Shown here one piece after another: positions 51,441 to 51,509 of a DNA stretch of 51,509 nt. Within the stretch, counting starts at the first letter, position 1. Each line of letters starts with the position of its first letter. The position numbers and the translations under genes were made by a program. The notes beneath the pieces were generated by a model. That model did no database searches. It saw only the letters and a list, made by a program, of their open reading frames with translations, and was not told the origin of the DNA. The stretch is from Candidatus Gastranaerophilales bacterium (lineage in GTDB: Bacteria; Cyanobacteriota; Vampirovibrionia; Gastranaerophilales; Gastranaerophilaceae), in NCBI GenBank assembly GCA_944322665.1, contig CALUPM010000004.1, positions 1-51,509 of the forward strand, given 5' to 3'.

Positions 51441-51509
51441 TGGGAGATACGTGACTCGAACACGTGACCCTCACAACGTCAATGTGATGCGCTACCAACT
51501 GCGCTAATC
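51441..51509 (-). tRNA. tRNA-Val (anticodon GAC), truncated by the window edge
   Basis: On the minus strand, the visible sequence begins with the last three acceptor bases, then the D arm (GCGCAGTTGGTAGCGC), anticodon stem TCACA/TGTGA with loop TTGACGT, and the T arm CGTGTTCGAGTCACG. The 3' acceptor strand is ATCTCCC with discriminator A. GAC decodes GUC. CCA is not encoded. About four 5' bases lie outside the window. Confidence 0.9.

Overview
The window looks like chromosome from a gut member of the non-photosynthetic cyanobacterial lineage Vampirovibrionia/Melainabacteria, most likely order Gastranaerophilales. This is inferred from a low-GC genome, a four-domain S1 protein with a cyanobacteria-like SQLSWRWIDHP segment, the ribosomal order infA-rpmJ-rpsM-rpsK-rpsD-rpoA-rplQ-truA-rplM-rpsI, a type IV pilus/type II secretion locus, a pilin-like protein of the KAFTMAEVLITIGIIGIVAA type, and several families that I associate with this group but cannot name functionally. 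No database search was possible, so the assignment rests on recognition.

Layout. 1-2.8 kb: the first codons of a leftward gene, a repeat-rich intergenic region, dCMP deaminase, an XRE regulator, and an orphan transcription unit with a consensus promoter, four hairpins and a terminator (candidate sRNA). 2.8-5.2 kb: a glycosyltransferase tail-to-tail with an unusual purH. 5.2-9.3 kb: unknown proteins, including a 522-residue protein with 100-residue internal repeats. 9.4-14.3 kb: housekeeping genes rpsA, valS and fabI. 14.4-20 kb: a 1854-residue exported adhesin-like protein with repeats, an Asp-rich linker and a C-terminal PilZ-like domain. 20.2-21.7 kb: a polysaccharide flippase. 21.7-22.3 kb: a second repeat-rich region sharing modules with the first. 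22.3-30.6 kb: rimO, an SDR enzyme, and a pilus/T2SS operon (PilP-like, secretin, GspE/PilB ATPase, GspF/PilC). 30.7-31.6 kb: a uridine-kinase-like gene.

31.8-37.9 kb is the most enigmatic region. It holds a 636-residue protein with an HEFGH zinc-protease motif, a GC-rich leader, a Cys-motif protein, a four-segment membrane protein with an internal duplication, a helical protein, and a paralogue of the 522-residue protein whose ends are conserved while the middle differs. I read it as a candidate secreted or surface system with a toxin- or effector-like protease; this is inference. 38.4-41.4 kb: polyprenyl synthase, signal peptidase I, a small coiled-coil protein, and an XRE/pilin pair separated by a perfect 46-bp palindrome.

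41.7-47.5 kb is the end of the spc/alpha ribosomal operon plus truA-rplM-rpsI. It is interrupted between rpmJ and rpsM by a 241-bp tandem repeat, with a partial copy between rpsK and rpsD. 47.6-48.1 kb: a gene-free stretch with a second candidate small RNA. 48.2-51.5 kb: glycine cleavage genes gcvT-gcvH-gcvPA (gcvPB does not follow), a GNAT acetyltransferase and a truncated tRNA-Val(GAC).
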